Shown here: in pieces, positions 47,061 to 60,445 of the stretch
How the letters are laid out: each line of letters begins with the position of its first letter
Position numbering within the stretch: position 1 is the first letter of the stretch
Assembly: GCA_030737875.1 (NCBI GenBank)
Contig: CM060924.1
Location: 148,670,197-148,734,196, forward strand
From: Allium sativum
Lineage: Eukaryota > Streptophyta > Magnoliopsida > Asparagales > Amaryllidaceae
DNA: 64,000 nt
Direction of reading: 5' to 3'
Program-made: the position numbers and the translations under genes
Notes under the pieces: generated by a model
Seen by the model: the letters and a program-made list of their open reading frames with translations, nothing else
What the model was told of the DNA's origin: nothing
Databases searched by the model: none

Positions 47061-48582
47061 AAGATCATACTTTTCTAACGCTTTATACATTTAAAAATCT
47101 AATATAAAAATCAGATTTTTTTTGTCTACATAAACAACAAGATCTGAAAATAAACAACGTAAATTAACCTATATAAATGAAACAACGAGATAGCTTACTT
47201 TTTCGTCAAATTTCATTAAGGAGGTGGCGCCTAGAGGCGGAAGGGGGTGGCAGAGGCTTGTGCGCGGAGGCAAGGACTGGTGACGGCCTCTCTGATGGTG
47301 GCGGAGAAACCTAGGGGCTGGGGTTGGGTTTGGGGACTTATGGCGTGGCAGTTTTGAGTTCAAGACGGAGGAGAGAAAGAAGGGGAAGAGGAGGGAAGGG
47401 CGGCGAGGCCAGGTGGGGTGGAGGATGGCCGGCGGTGGCCAAGAGGGCGGAGGTCTCAGCCTAGAAGGGGCGCAATCGATTTTCTCTTTCTTTTTTTTAT
47501 TTGTTTCGGATCTGAGAGAATGACGGGGCTAAGAGGAAAGGGAGTTGACCAAAATAAGTGAATATATTTTAATATTATATTTTATTCCAAAAAGTAAATT
47601 TTTATTTCGAACTTCAAATCGAACCCACCGACTGTCGTCCCTAACTAATTACCGTTATTCCGAACGCAATGGGATAAGTTTCGTAACCCAATTCGACCGT
47701 TACGACCAGTTTTCGTTCAAATTAAAATTTAAATCTATATATATTCAATTTAAATGCACATTTCAAATTACCCAGGCCACATACTAACTCTAAAAATTCC
47801 AGAAAAATTATTTTTAGCTTCGTATTGACGATACGGTCCTAACAAAATTAATTTCGTCAAATTTGGAGATCGTTTGAAAAATGGCCATTTTCTGGTCGAT
47901 CCAAATTGACAAAACACGTTTTCTTGTGCCACGCTCACATATTAATCCCAAAAATTATGGATTTTGGAATCCAACAATAATTTGACATCCCGGATCCAAC
48001 AAAAGTGGTTTTGTTAAAAACGAAGGTCGTTTGCAAAATTTCCATTTTTAAGGGCTTTGTTTACTAACCGAAAACCCCTAGCCAATTGCCATTATTCTGA
48101 ACCTCGGAATATATCGAAGCTTATTCTTTTCGGAGTCGCAAACGGCATTTTGAACTTAATGGAAGTGGTTTTGAGTCCAAATTCATCTGTACGCAAAATG
48201 TGAGTTTTTGGACCATATACTTAATTCCATAGCGACTATTCTGAATATTCAACTGGCCATAACTTTTTACTCCCGCTATGAAATTTCAATTTTTCAGATT
48301 CGTTAGAAAGATATATTTCAACAGATTCAAATATTTCTTGTTTCGCCAAAATCCGTTATATTTTGAATCCTGTAAGTTTAGTCAAAATTTGAAGTCGAAA
48401 TTTAAAACTACCGCGCTATTTCAAGCTCGTTATATATTTAAAATAAATTTATTCATTTTAACTTCGTCGAAAATAAATTTTCCGTAATTATTATTTAAAA
48501 TAAATAATTTTAAATAACCAAAATTCATTAAAATAGCCAAAATAAAAATTTTAAATTAGCTCAGAATTTCTAGGTTGTTACA

Positions 48583-49582
48583 ATCTCCCCTACTTAAAAT
48601 CTTTTCATCCTCGAAAAGGAACGAAGCTAAAAGTTGTTTAACAAACCAACTCAACTTCCATTACTTTCGTTACGGCTTAAGTTCTTCAACTTTTCAGTTT
48701 CTTATAACCTTTCAATTTTTTTAAAAATTTGGCTAGCACCCTAAATTTTCGAAAAATTTCGCCATAACCTCCCCTGCACCTGGAGCATCGGAATATTTCA
48801 AATAGCCTCCCATGGCGCTCACCAATCCAAAAGAAAAAGAAAAAGCCAATCGGCTCATAAAATCATCATCACCCAAACAAAACAGTAAATATGTACCTTT
48901 TTGTCGGGTATATAATTTTATTTCTTTGCTCTAGCCTCCTTGCTATGACCTGTTCAAAATATATACATGTATAGGCATACAATTGCAATCGATTTTCAAT
49001 ACAGTTCAAAATTTGATTCAAGTTGGTTATATGTACCGTTCCTTCACATAATGGTTTTATTAAATAACGAATAATCATACAACACAACCATCAATCAATT
49101 AGTGAATTAACGTTTCAAATTCATAACTTTGGTATATATATATAGAAAATCATGTTTTTGATGCCAAATCACAACAATAAGCCCTATCTAGTTTTGGTTA
49201 TCACACCAGTCAATTGGAATCATACAGATACCCCACTTTTGATACTCGAAAATAAATACTGATAACGCTGCAGCATTATCAGAACCGGTATATTTGAGGC
49301 TTCGTATATACGTTCATGACGCGTATATGCAAAATCTTTATATACTAGATTGTCCAAATTCAATATAAATTAATAATCAAATACGTATAACAAGATTTAA
49401 TTTCCAAAACTAAATTTGTTTTCATTTTTAATACTCTTTACACTCGTTCTAGGATACTACTGATCCCACTCTAACGAGTCATTCTTATTGGATATTACTA
49501 ATCCAATCTCTGATGAAATCTTTCGTTCGGTTCTAATGTGTCTTGTTCTCGAGCTCTGTAAACCAAAGCTCTGATACCAAAA
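48583..49582 (-). other. Interior of element 4: 1000 bp, non-coding
   Basis: No gag, pol or other domain on either strand. The left end is the purine tract read in reverse (ATCTCCCCTACTTA, 48583-48596) followed by TCATCCTCGAAAAGG, the complement of a 'TTCGAGGA'-type box seen before purine tracts of plant gypsy elements. 48755-48860 is shared with 3845-3940. The right end is the PBS. Confidence 0.85.
49568..49579 (-). promoter_or_regulatory. Primer-binding site, element 4
   Basis: GCTCTGATACCA on the plus strand is TGGTATCAGAGC on the minus strand, perfect to initiator-Met tRNA, three bases from the 5' LTR. Confidence 0.93.
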
Positions 49583-52500
49583 TGCAGTGACCCGAACTCC
49601 CCCGATCTCCGAAGAGAACAGAAAGAACGAATTACTTTGAGGACAAGACCAATCAGAACACAAACAGAAGAACATCTCATTGTTTATTACAACAATTCCA
49701 TCAGAATACAATAATAAACAGAGTATGAATAAATATTACACATTTGATAAATATCATAGATTTAAATTACATTTAAATACATAGCAGCGGAAAGACAATA
49801 CAACACATAACTTAAAGAAATACACGGATATAGAGCTTTTCGAGTATTGTTCCAGCTGTAAACCAGGATCCTGTGAATATAAATCTGCAAAACCCAACTA
49901 CCACCTGCCCGTGCGGAAAATAATGGAACCCAGAGTTTAGGTTAAAACAATAAACTCCAGGTCAGTCACGTGACTAGTATGAGAACTAAAACAGTTATTA
50001 ATCTTTATTTTAAAGTTAGGTAAATCAAGGGACCATGCCGTATAACACGGAATGGGTTTCCTCCCAAGAATACCAGTGCATAAAACAAACAGCGCAATGC
50101 TAAATAAAGAACAATGAAGCTACTATAAGACCCAGGTCCCATCACCCAATGCAACGCATGCCGGAGGATAGGGTTTTACCTTATAATAGCCAAAGCATAC
50201 TTGATACGTTTAACAATAGATTATTTTGATATTACTATAAATGCATAAGTGTTTCAAAACAATTTCAATCGTAAGTATCAATCATAGACGGCATGGGTAC
50301 CATGTATCATGTCGCCATACTAGGTTCTACAATCAAAACCGCAAAATCACGTATTGGAAATTGAATTTCCGTCATGAGTCGAGGCAAGGGGCATGCACCT
50401 CTACGTTCGAGACACTCTAGCAAATGTCTTAGGACCACACACAGCGATCCTTGGATCTTTAGGGCCGGTCCTCTCTTACTTTTGAGGATTAGTTATTCCT
50501 GAACACACATTTCCTGGTCCTATCAGACCTATATCCGAGGCGCCTCGCATTCCAACAACCACATAGGTGAAAAAATAATAATATAAATGTCAGTGTTGAT
50601 AGGTCCCTGACACCACCCATAACTAGAAAGAAACAACGTGTTCTCCTTCCAGTCACTATCCCGTTTTTGACTCATACCGAGGGGTAGGGCTCGCGAATTA
50701 ACGCTATACACAAAGTTGTGCCACATAGGCTGTGCTTTGATCATCAACCACAAGACTTTGCTTTTCAACAGAAGCCTTGATCATTTGCCACTTTGGCATG
50801 CCACATAGGAAATTCACTCCATGCGACTGATTCCTATCGATATATAACCTCTGAGCTCGTACGTCTCAGAGAAGGGCGTTAAGCAAGAGAATAAATTCTC
50901 TGCCGCCAAACAGATATATATTTAATAGAAATCAATCAACACATAATAAAATCCAGTGTCAGACACACAGTCCAATTACAAGTTCGTTCTGGGTCTGAAC
51001 GAAACCGGAGGCACCTTATTCCTTGTCCCGTATGTCCAATATAGGAGAGAGGCCCTCGCATATCCGTCGATCTCCAAGTACGTCTGGAAGATCACCAATT
51101 ATTCCTTCGTCCTGGGTGTACAGCCCAATCAAGACATCGGAAATCATCCAAACGATGTGAAGACCTCCGGTCTTCAACCACCGTCTTCACCTTCGACTTA
51201 TCGTCGAATCATTTATTCAGAATGGGATAAACCCGGTCTTTCCAAATAACTCGCGTATATTTTAAACAATTATTAAGCAAACACAACATACGCCTCGTTC
51301 CAATTCAGAATATTCTTTTATTCAATTATTCACATTCTTAGGGAAAGGTTCCCATTAATTTTATCAAAGATAATTTTTTTTAATTTATTCTTTAATCTTC
51401 CTTTGGATATCATTTCAAATCATATTATGGTTTTCAAAACTAGTCGGGATTAGAGAACCACACCGAAGTAATTATTTATTTTATTTCCTAATCCCAACCT
51501 ATTTATCCTATGGAGCAAAACTGGTAACACCCCGTATCTAACACCACAGTGCTATCGGTAAAATTAATTACCATTTCACGTTCAAATCTAATTAAAGATT
51601 TAACTATCGCTTGGAGAAAAACTGGTGATACTCCATTCTCGATCATTTCAATCTAATTAAAGATTCACTAAAACTGCACTTAGTTTTAATCTTCCCACAA
51701 ATCAATACTGATGATTATTCACAGCTAAGAAGTTAATCTTATCTTTAACGGGGTTAAAGAACCAATGTCATTTAAAACACGGTTCACGACAAACCCAAAA
51801 TCCCATTCCATTGTTAATCGAGTTAAAGAACAAGTGTTATTTAAAACACTGTTCACGATAAACCCAAAAACCAATTTAAATTCTATTCCAATTAAATATT
51901 AATTAACTGGACAATTTCACTAAATCTTAATTAAAAGATTTATTCTTTTCTAAACTGAGTCCAAGAACAGTGTTATCTAAGACACCATTCACGACAAACC
52001 CAAAATCCCCTTTGATATTAAATACAAGGCTCTGAATAGAAAATATATCTGCTTATATTCAATATCAAATTCTGAAACCAACAAATATCGTATTGGAAAT
52101 AACGATATAAATATATCTTTCAAATTTCCACAACCATATTTGTATAATCACGAAATCCAACATCGAAATATTCCGAAGATAATTTCGATTCAAATCCATT
52201 GCAATTCATATATTGGAAATTCTGATTATTTTTATAACCCCTTCAAATCCAATTTATTTATTCAAAAATATTGGATTATAATTTTAGTTCATAACTAGTT
52301 CATTTCGATAAAAATATATTTTTATCCTTTTTAAATATGGGATTCTTCACCCCAATTCTTTCTAAATCATTTATTATGATTTTACACACATTATTGATAT
52401 TTTTAATAATTTTATCAAGGCCCGTACAGTCGATTTCCATTAACGGTCGTCGAACTGCACTTACAACGACCTTTTCCAAATTTGATTTGGACATAATTCC

Positions 52501-55500
52501 AAATCCAACTGCTAGATTTCAAATTTCTAATATTCATTGGAAAGCTCTTTTCGATACGAACCCAACGGTTCTGGTTTTAGGAGAATTCGACGGTCGGATC
52601 TCCCGTATCGTCAATTCGAAGTCAATGGTGAAAATTCGTGAACGGTCGCGGCGCGGCGCGTTCTATTCAGGCCATTAATATATATAATATATATATTATA
52701 ATTATTTCATCGATTTCCATTTAAAACGTATTTTATAAATAGTTTTAAATTCGTTTTTAAAAACGATTTCAAATTCATATTCAGTTTTAAATCAAAATTG
52801 AATATTCCATATCATCAATATATATATATATATAAATGAAAATATTTTCAAAACATTATATTTTGAAATCACTTCTTTTTCGATATTCGAATAAAATCGA
52901 TATAAATATCGTTTGCGTCAAAATGGCGCAAATCTAATCAACACGGCTTTACAGATTTCAATAACTTCATTATTCTATTCAACAAATGAATATTTTCTTC
53001 AACACATGAATATATATTTTATTCAATACATGAATATTTATTAATTCTTACTTACAATAAAAATGTGAATTTTATTGTATAAATATTTCGTTCAACGCAT
53101 GAATATTTTCAACACATGAATATTGTCAACACATGACTATTTTTACAAATTCAACACATGAATCTTTATTTTATAATATTCTTTATTTTCTAACTTGGAA
53201 TGAGACCCAATCAATTACCACATAATCTTATTTATATGGATTCTATACAACACATATATATAATACCAACAATAAATAATCAACCATCATCCAGGGTGCA
53301 CCACACAACTGTCTGTCAACATATCGATTGACATAAAACTAAATAATTGGGATTAGTGTACATCAAATATCATCCCAATACCCGTGTGGGGTTTCAAATC
53401 AACAAACACATATTTTATTTGTGTAGTTGGGTGATGTGTAAAATATATCGTCCCAATCAGTATCCGTCAAATCAATGTACATAAAGAAATCTTCCGATTT
53501 GTAAATGAATATTTATTATCAACTAACTAAATTTTTCTAACACTTTTTGGAAAATTTCGGCAGCACAATGGCGCTATACTAGAAATTGGATAAGGTCTAG
53601 CCTTATCCCTCGCCTTATAACGACGCACGTCATACCCAAACCAAATCGTATCAATTCAATTTCCATTCCAATTCCACATTCAAACAAATAAATCAACCCC
53701 AAACAAACAACTAAACAACCATGGTTTCAAACAAAGGTGTCGGGTGCTACTAAGCATCGTCTGCATCCTAGTATATATTTTTAACTAGAAAATAAATCAG
53801 AGTGAGGAGTTCTCACCTTTTAGCTAAACCAAACGCCGCGACTCTTCTTATGTAGAAAATCTTCGCCGCGTTTCCAATCGGTTCCATCGCACTCTGTTTC
53901 ACATGATTTATATTAAAAATCACATTTTTATACCGCTACTCTATATATAAAAATCGAATTTTTAAAACGCTATATATATAGAAAAGATTATATTTTTCTA
54001 ACGCTACATATAAAGAAAAGATTATATTTTTCTAACGCTACATATATAGAAAAGATTCTATTTTTACATCGCTACTATATAGATAAAAAATTTATTTTTA
54101 CATCGCTATTATATAGATAAAAAATCTATTTTTACATCTCTACTATATAGACAAAAATTCTATTTTTACATTGATAAAAATCGTATCTTTGTACGGTTAA
54201 AAATCGTATCTTTCTAATATAAAAGATCATACTTTTCTAACGCTTTATACATTTAAAAATCTAATATAAAACTCAAATTTTTTTGTCTACATAAACGATA
54301 AGAACTGAAAATAAACAATGTAAATTAACCTATATAAATAAAACAACGAGGAAGCTTACCTTTTCGTCAATTTTCATTATGAAGGGGGCACCTAGAGGTG
54401 GAAGTGGGTGGCCGAGGCTTGTGCGTAGAGGCAAGGACTGGCGGCGGCCTCTCTGACGGTGGCGGCGGAACCTAGGGGCTGGGGTAGGGTTTGGGGACTT
54501 AGGGCGTGGCGGTTTTGAGTTCAAGACGGAGGAGAGAAAGAAGAGGAGGAGGAGGGAAGGGCGGCAAGGCCAGGTGGGGCGGAGGACGGCCAGCGGTGTC
54601 TAGGAGGGCGGCGGTCGCAGCCTGGAAGGGACGCGATCGATCTTTTTTTTGTTTCAGATATGAGAGAATGACGGGGCTAAGAGGAAAGGGAGTTGACCAA
54701 AATAAGTGAATATATTTTAATATTATATTTAATTCCAAAAATTAAAATTAAAATCTATATATATTCAATTTAAACACACATTTCAAATTACCGGGGCCAC
54801 ATACGAACTCTAAAAATTCCAGAAAAATTATTTCTAGGTTCGTATTGACGATACGATCCTAACAAACCTAATTTCGTCAAATTTGGAGATCGTTTGAAAA
54901 ATGGCCATTTTCTGGTCGATCCAAATTGACAAAACACGTTTTCTTGTGCCACGCTCACATATTAATCCCAAAAATTATGGATTTTGGAATCTAGCAATAA
55001 TTTGACAGCCCGGATCCAACAAAAGTGGTTTCATTGAAAACGGAGGTCATTTGCAAAATTTTCATTTTTAAGGTCTTTGTTTACTAACCGAAAACCCCTA
55101 GCCAATTGCTATAATTCCGAACCTCGGAATATATCAAAGCTTATACTTTCAGAAGTCGCAAACGGCATTTTGAACTCAATGGAAGTGGTTTCGAGTCCAA
55201 ATTCATCCGTATGCAAAATGTGACTTTTTGGACCATATACTTAATTCCATAACGACTATTCTGAATATTCAACTGGCCATAACTTTGTATTCCCACTATG
55301 AAATTTCAATTTTTCAGATTCGTTAGAAATATATAATTCAATAGATTTAAATATTTCTTGTTTCGCCAAAATCCGTTATATTTTGAATCCTGTACGTTCA
55401 GTCAAAGTTTGATGTCGAAATTCAAAACTGCTGCACTATTTCAAGCTCGTTATATATTTAAAATAAATTTATTCGTTTTAACTTCGTCGAAAATAAATTT

Positions 55501-55602
55501 TCCATCGTTATTATTTAAAATAAATCATTTTAAATAACCAAAATTCATTAAAATAGCCAAAATAAAAATTTTAAATTGGCTTAGAATTTCTGGGTTGTTA
55601 CA
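49583..55602 (-). repeat. 5' LTR of element 4 (6020 bp)
   Basis: TGCAGTGACCCGAACTCC to CTGGGTTGTTACA; collinear with 42458-48582. About 90 bases found near 47600-47725 in the other LTR are missing around 54737. Donor hairpin 53802-53817; 34-bp array 53930-54235. Confidence 0.9.
53930..54235. repeat. 34-bp tandem array, 5' LTR of element 4
   Basis: Counterpart of 46795-47060 with an extra unit. Confidence 0.8.
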
Positions 55603-55607
55603 CTAAT
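55603..55607. repeat. Right target-site duplication CTAAT of element 4
   Basis: Partner of 42453-42457, one mismatch. Confidence 0.8.
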
Positions 55608-56055
55608 GGGAGCAACCCATATAGCCATGTTTCCTGCCCGATTTTTTTCATTTCCCGGTTTTGAAGCTTGAGGCTACAATTATCTTTTAGAATATCTGGC
55701 CACCATACACTTTGAATGCCACATCGTCAAACCCGTCAAATCACTAGTTGATCTTCCCAAAAATATTACGGGTATAAAAGTTTAGAGAAACGAATTTCTC
55801 CGCCGCCAGACGTAATACCTTGAAATAATCGTCTCATGTGACCGTTAGGAATACTCTGTCAGACATTCATTCATACAAGTTGTCCTGAGACTGGGCAAAC
55901 AGAAAACACCATTCTGGAACAGGACGACCTTTGCATTTCACTCCGTCTTCAATTGTCTTCAGCATAATCAAATTCACAGCACTTATGCCTATACGGAGTG
56001 GTTTTCGGATAATAGATCCAATTGGTCTCTCCGTATTGACAACGAGGGTCAAAAT

Positions 56056-56087
56056 ACTTCGATAGTCGGTTATTTAACTATCGAAGT
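56056..56087. repeat. ACTTCGATAGT hairpin, element 5
   Basis: A perfect 11-bp stem with a 10-base loop; the right LTR copy (63426-63457) has one mismatch. Confidence 0.7.
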
Positions 56088-57659
56088 AAAAACAACATCC
56101 ATTCAAATGTACATCTAAACATCACACAACCACGGGCGCTTTTATTTAACATTCGTTTTTATTATTCAAATTCCCATATCTTACTAGATATTTCTCAAAC
56201 CCCGTTTTAGCACTTTCACACTTCTTGGAAAAAATTCTCAGTTATTATAAACTCTTATTCTTATATTACTTTGGACAACATCGTTACTTATTACTTTAGA
56301 ATAAGTGTATTTTAAACCAAATTGTTTTCATTCCCTAGGGAGTAGTGTTATATATGAAAATCATGCTTAAGCTTGGTTAACAGCGTTAATTTATCGTTAC
56401 AGTTCAAACTTGTCATACGCTGTAATATTCCCCTTTATAACAAATCTCGACATAACAGTCACGCTTAAGCCTGGTCAACAACGTTATTTTATCGTTGTAG
56501 TTCAAATACTTGCAATACGCTGCTATATTCCACTTTATACTAATCTTGACATCTCTTTCCGTTACAAAAATCTTGACATCTCTTTGTGTTACAAACAAAT
56601 ACCATCCCTCGATAATCGTGAAGCCGTTCAAGTTGGGGTATTTTAATTACCTCTCAGACCTTGATCAACAACATTCTTATCTTCGAATAGATATATGTTC
56701 GTAACTCTAAACCCTTATACTATAAAATCCATCAAAACGTACCTCTTGCTTTATTTTTAATATGGTTTTATGACGCCATATCCTTAGTTAGAAAACTTAG
56801 CTGTTTACAACTATTTATTTAAATGTTAACTCTTTGCTACGTCTTCGTTACAAATTCATTTACGTTCTTTGTCTTCTCACACTTTACTTTTATTTCAATC
56901 CTTGTTCTTAATGCATGTACATCTCATTACCAACTCAATAACATCTTAAATGGGATCCGTTTGAGAATTACTTCTTACGATTAGATTAATATACTTAACC
57001 TAGTAATATTTCTTAACTGTTGCTTTAAAATAATTATCCAAATAATTAACTCCCTGGATAATTACAGTTTAATAACTTATTTTAAATGTCAAATAATCGT
57101 TTATATTTACTTTATAAAATGGACTATAAAATACCGGTTTATAATAGAACTTCTATTATAATTTAAACTTTGCTTAAATTATGAAAATATACTTTTTTAT
57201 AATTATCTTCGTTGATCCGTCTATCGCAAATCAATTTCTTAACCAAACGATGGATTTATGGTCAGTTGCTGCCACTTCCTTAATCGATATCGTTTACTGA
57301 TTTAATCGAAATAACGTTGGATTTTTATTCAACATCAATATCCATACAGGGTTTCAATGTGATTTGGGTTCAAACAGTGCAAAGATAAAAAATATAACAC
57401 AAATAGTACATATAAATATTTTGGAATTCGGTTGGATTCCTCCAACCGGTTTTCTGCATCCACAGATATTAGTCAAACAATTAACACTGATTCCATATCC
57501 GGGAATATTAAAATCGATGGAATCAGTATCCAATCGAAGATGTGTATATATGCAACGATATATAATATTCAACCAAATTAATTGTAGTCTACCTATTCGA
57601 CCATCACACAACATTAAAAAAAGTTAAAATATAATTATAATATTTTAAAATAGATCAGA

Positions 57660-57680
57660 GTGAGTGAATTTACTCACCTT
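57660..57680 (-). promoter_or_regulatory. Putative splice donor inside a hairpin, element 5
   Basis: GTGAGT and ACTCAC pair around 6 bases; minus strand AAAG|GTGAGTAAA. Confidence 0.4.
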
Positions 57681-58946
57681 TGTAAGTTAACCATTAAATA
57701 ACGATTTGCGTTGGCTGATTTGGTTGAGCGGTTTATTTTGCCTAAATTCAGACGAGCTTCAAATGACTCTGAATCAGTTCCTGAACGTAACCTATCCCAT
57801 ATGTACCGCACACTCCCCCTCAAAACGTGGATTCCGCTTCACCATTCGAGAACAGTAAAACCAGATCGCCCCATTATCCTTAACGTCCGCTTTTTCTGAA
57901 CTTCTGCACTCCCCCTTCTACAACATCAACTCACTCCCTCCTACATGACGCCTTGAATTAGCTGCTGTCTCATCCTCGGTATCCCTTCCACCGAAATGTA
58001 TTCAACTTCTCGGTTCTATCACTTCTTCCCATTATACACCCTTACTTCTACTAACAGTAGCAACTCCATCACGTTTCTATATTGTTGGTGTACCCCAACT
58101 TCCCACTTCCTCTAATTTGCTACACGTGTAACTTCGTTCATAGCAAAAATGTGCCGCAAGTAACTGTTGTTCCATCCACCGTCATGAAATTCAAGACTTC
58201 ACATCAATTTTTTTTTTTTAATTTTTTTTTTTTTTGTCTTCTTCTCTTATTTTCGGTTGGACCTTATCTTTTAAATCATTTTCCCCCGGCCCACTTCCAG
58301 TTTAAGACCCACACCCTTCACATTATGACTTGGCCCGAAATCACACAATAGCAACGCAAGCCCACTCACTCCTCTCCCCTTACAGCGATTCAAACAGCTC
58401 ACACTCGTTACACACATAATCTCTGAATTCCGCCAGCCACCACTACACACGCATAGTCCCTTTCTCTCCAAAATATGAACTCTTGTATTAGAAAGTCCCC
58501 CTTGCTTCCAATATTCAACACAGCACCTAATTCACATTTTCCTCTTCAAACAACAATACAAGCTCCTCTGCTCCCTCATATACATCACGCACAAGGCTAA
58601 TACACCTCATACTCATGCATTCACGTCCACCCTGACCATCAACGCAGCACCTTCACTTCAATTTACATGCTTCAAACTCACACTGAACAGTCCGCGCCCC
58701 CTCTCGATCATCACGACGCCGTCATCACCAGGAACAGATCCACTAACGCAACATCCCCCAAGCTCTCGCCTCTCATCTACGCTTGAAAACCCTCCTTGTA
58801 TCGACTAATAGAGCTTCTGTTGCAAAACCAGCTTGTAGGAGCCGTGCTCTTTTTTTCTCTGTTTTGAGGATTAGTTTTGTTTCAAATTTTGTTCACTATT
58901 TCTATTGTTCGGCTATTATGGTTTAAATGACAAAGACATAGTGTTT

Positions 58947-58954
58947 ATTTATAG
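58947..58954 (-). promoter_or_regulatory. TATA box, LTR of element 5
   Basis: Minus strand GCTATAAATAA; about 1.27 kb upstream of the donor-like site. Confidence 0.45.
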
Positions 58955-60432
58955 CATAAATTCCTTCATTGTCAAGGAATGTACAGTGTACTAATATGTA
59001 GGTGACATCGTTTTTCTAAGGTAGCTTTCATTTCCAATGCTAGGCGTTGAATCATACAGATAAGCCTGCTTATGATACGTGAATAGTTTAAAAAGATAAC
59101 GTAGGGTCTTGGTAGATTTTCATTTAATGGCTTAGGTACCTTTCTCCAGCTAGTAGTAGATATTGGGTTCATTTCGAATTAGCCTAGACAGCTTGTAGTG
59201 GACAGAGCAGCACGTTCATTAGGGGAAAACACAGGGGTGTGAGTAGCCTGCATGAATTATCTGTGTCCAAGACTTAGATTTAGGCATGTGCTTATGAGGA
59301 TGATAGGAAATATCAAGGCAGGTCTGCACTGTGGAGGAGTAGCCTAGGATGTGAAATGACAATCCTTCAATGTATAACATAGGGTTTTCATATATAGTCT
59401 GCGTTGAAAGGCTGGATGCTTCAATGTGAAGCATATATCTACTATCTACAGTGTCCTTTCTTCACCTTGGGTATGAAGGTTCTAACGCCATTGGTTTGCA
59501 GTGTTTCTACTAGGCATGTGATTTAGCTTAGGGTAGATTATGGTCTGTGCATTAAATAGTTAAGGTGGTGATGGAACAAAACGTGAGTGACTTTAGTGAC
59601 TTGAACTATTATTTAATTCCATTTTACGTATGATGCGTGCGATTGTGCCATTCATGTAGTAATTTCATGGAGAACTCTTTGCTGTTGTAAGTTATCATAA
59701 GTGTTGCTATAATGGACATGTTTCTCTTATTTTCTATGCTATTCACATTTAAGTATTATATTTGTTTCCAACATGAAGGTTTAGAGGGTCTCCATTACAC
59801 AAAATTTCACTCATTTTATGGACTGCTATAGACAAAAATAAAAATACAGTCGTGTCCAGTGAGGTGCCACGATCCTGAAAATAAAATAATACCGGTAGAT
59901 TAACTCATATTGTGAAATCCCAAAATATCGATATAGGGTGCAAAATACTCCAAATAAAAAGTTGTGTATTTAATTAATTAAAAATTATAGTAAAATTCTA
60001 AAAATTTAATTATAACTACGTCTCAAAAGAAACTTGTCTAAATTCAAAACCGATATCTAGTTATATCAAATAAACCGTCACGGTCGATATACGATTTCAT
60101 AGCGACTTTCTGAATATTTGATATGGATATAATTCACAATCTATAACGCGAAATCTTGACTTTTCACTCCTGTTAGAAAGATACTGTTCAACAGATTCCA
60201 ATGCTTCTTGTTTCGCAGTAATCCGGTTTATAACGAGACTTGTACACTTAGTTGAAGTTCAGAACGTTAAATTACGAACTACCGCGACATTACGGCTCGA
60301 TTATATTTAATATATATTTTTATACGTTCAACTTCATTTTAATTAATATATAAATCCACTTATATTATAAATTCAATATTTAAACTGATTTAAATATTCA
60401 AATACAAACCGATAAAAATGCAGGACGTTACA

Positions 60433-60445
60433 TTCCTTCCCCCTT
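60433..60445 (-). promoter_or_regulatory. Polypurine tract, element 5
   Basis: TTCCTTCCCCCTT on the plus strand, directly next to the LTR end GTTACA. Confidence 0.85.

Larger units (their letters stand above)
42458..48582 (-). repeat. 3' LTR of element 4 (6125 bp)
   Basis: TGTAGCGACTCGAATTCC to CTAGGTTGTTACA. On the minus strand: GC-rich leader (47520-47190), donor hairpin (46676-46690), 34-bp tandem array (46795-47060), CAACACATGAATAT repeats (45855-46035), TTCGAC/GTCGAA hairpin (44066-44082), acceptor-like TTTATATTCACAG|GATCC (about 42745). Two copies of a block with CATTGGAAAGCTC- or CGTTAGAAAGATA-type cores occur (about 45360-45540 and 48240-48430). No gene. Confidence 0.9.
42458..55602 (-). 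mobile_element. Element 4: complete LARD-like retrotransposon, 13.1 kb
   Basis: Two LTRs of 6125 bp (42458-48582) and 6020 bp (49583-55602) enclose an interior of exactly 1000 bp. Orientation is minus: the PBS complement GCTCTGATACCA (49568-49579) adjoins the right LTR and the purine tract (48583 on) adjoins the left LTR. No part encodes a recognisable protein. It is inserted in the LTR of element 5 with a nearly exact 5-bp duplication. About 92 % of the element is LTR, which is unusual even for long-LTR plant elements. Confidence 0.92.
55608..60432 (-). repeat. 3' LTR of element 5, second part
   Basis: Continues the LTR after element 4 and ends GCAGGACGTTACA. 55608-56640 is matched by 62970-64000. 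Contains the ACTTCGATAGT hairpin (56056-56087), the CGGTTGG/CCAACCG hairpin (57429-57448), the donor hairpin (57660-57678), a C-rich leader (57700-58900) and a TATA box (58947-58954). No protein-coding signal. Confidence 0.85.

Noticed and set aside
47169..47363. Pro/Arg-rich open frame in the LTR of element 4 (also 54330-54524)
   Set aside because: It is conserved because the two LTRs are copies; composition is GC-rich leader and no domain is recognisable.
47200..47520. GC-rich patch as a host gene promoter or CpG island
   Set aside because: The same patch occurs at the same position in the other LTR of element 4 (54360-54640), so it belongs to the LTR.
49568..49579. tRNA-like sequence
   Set aside because: Only the 12-base complement of the tRNA 3' end is present: a primer-binding site, not a tRNA gene.
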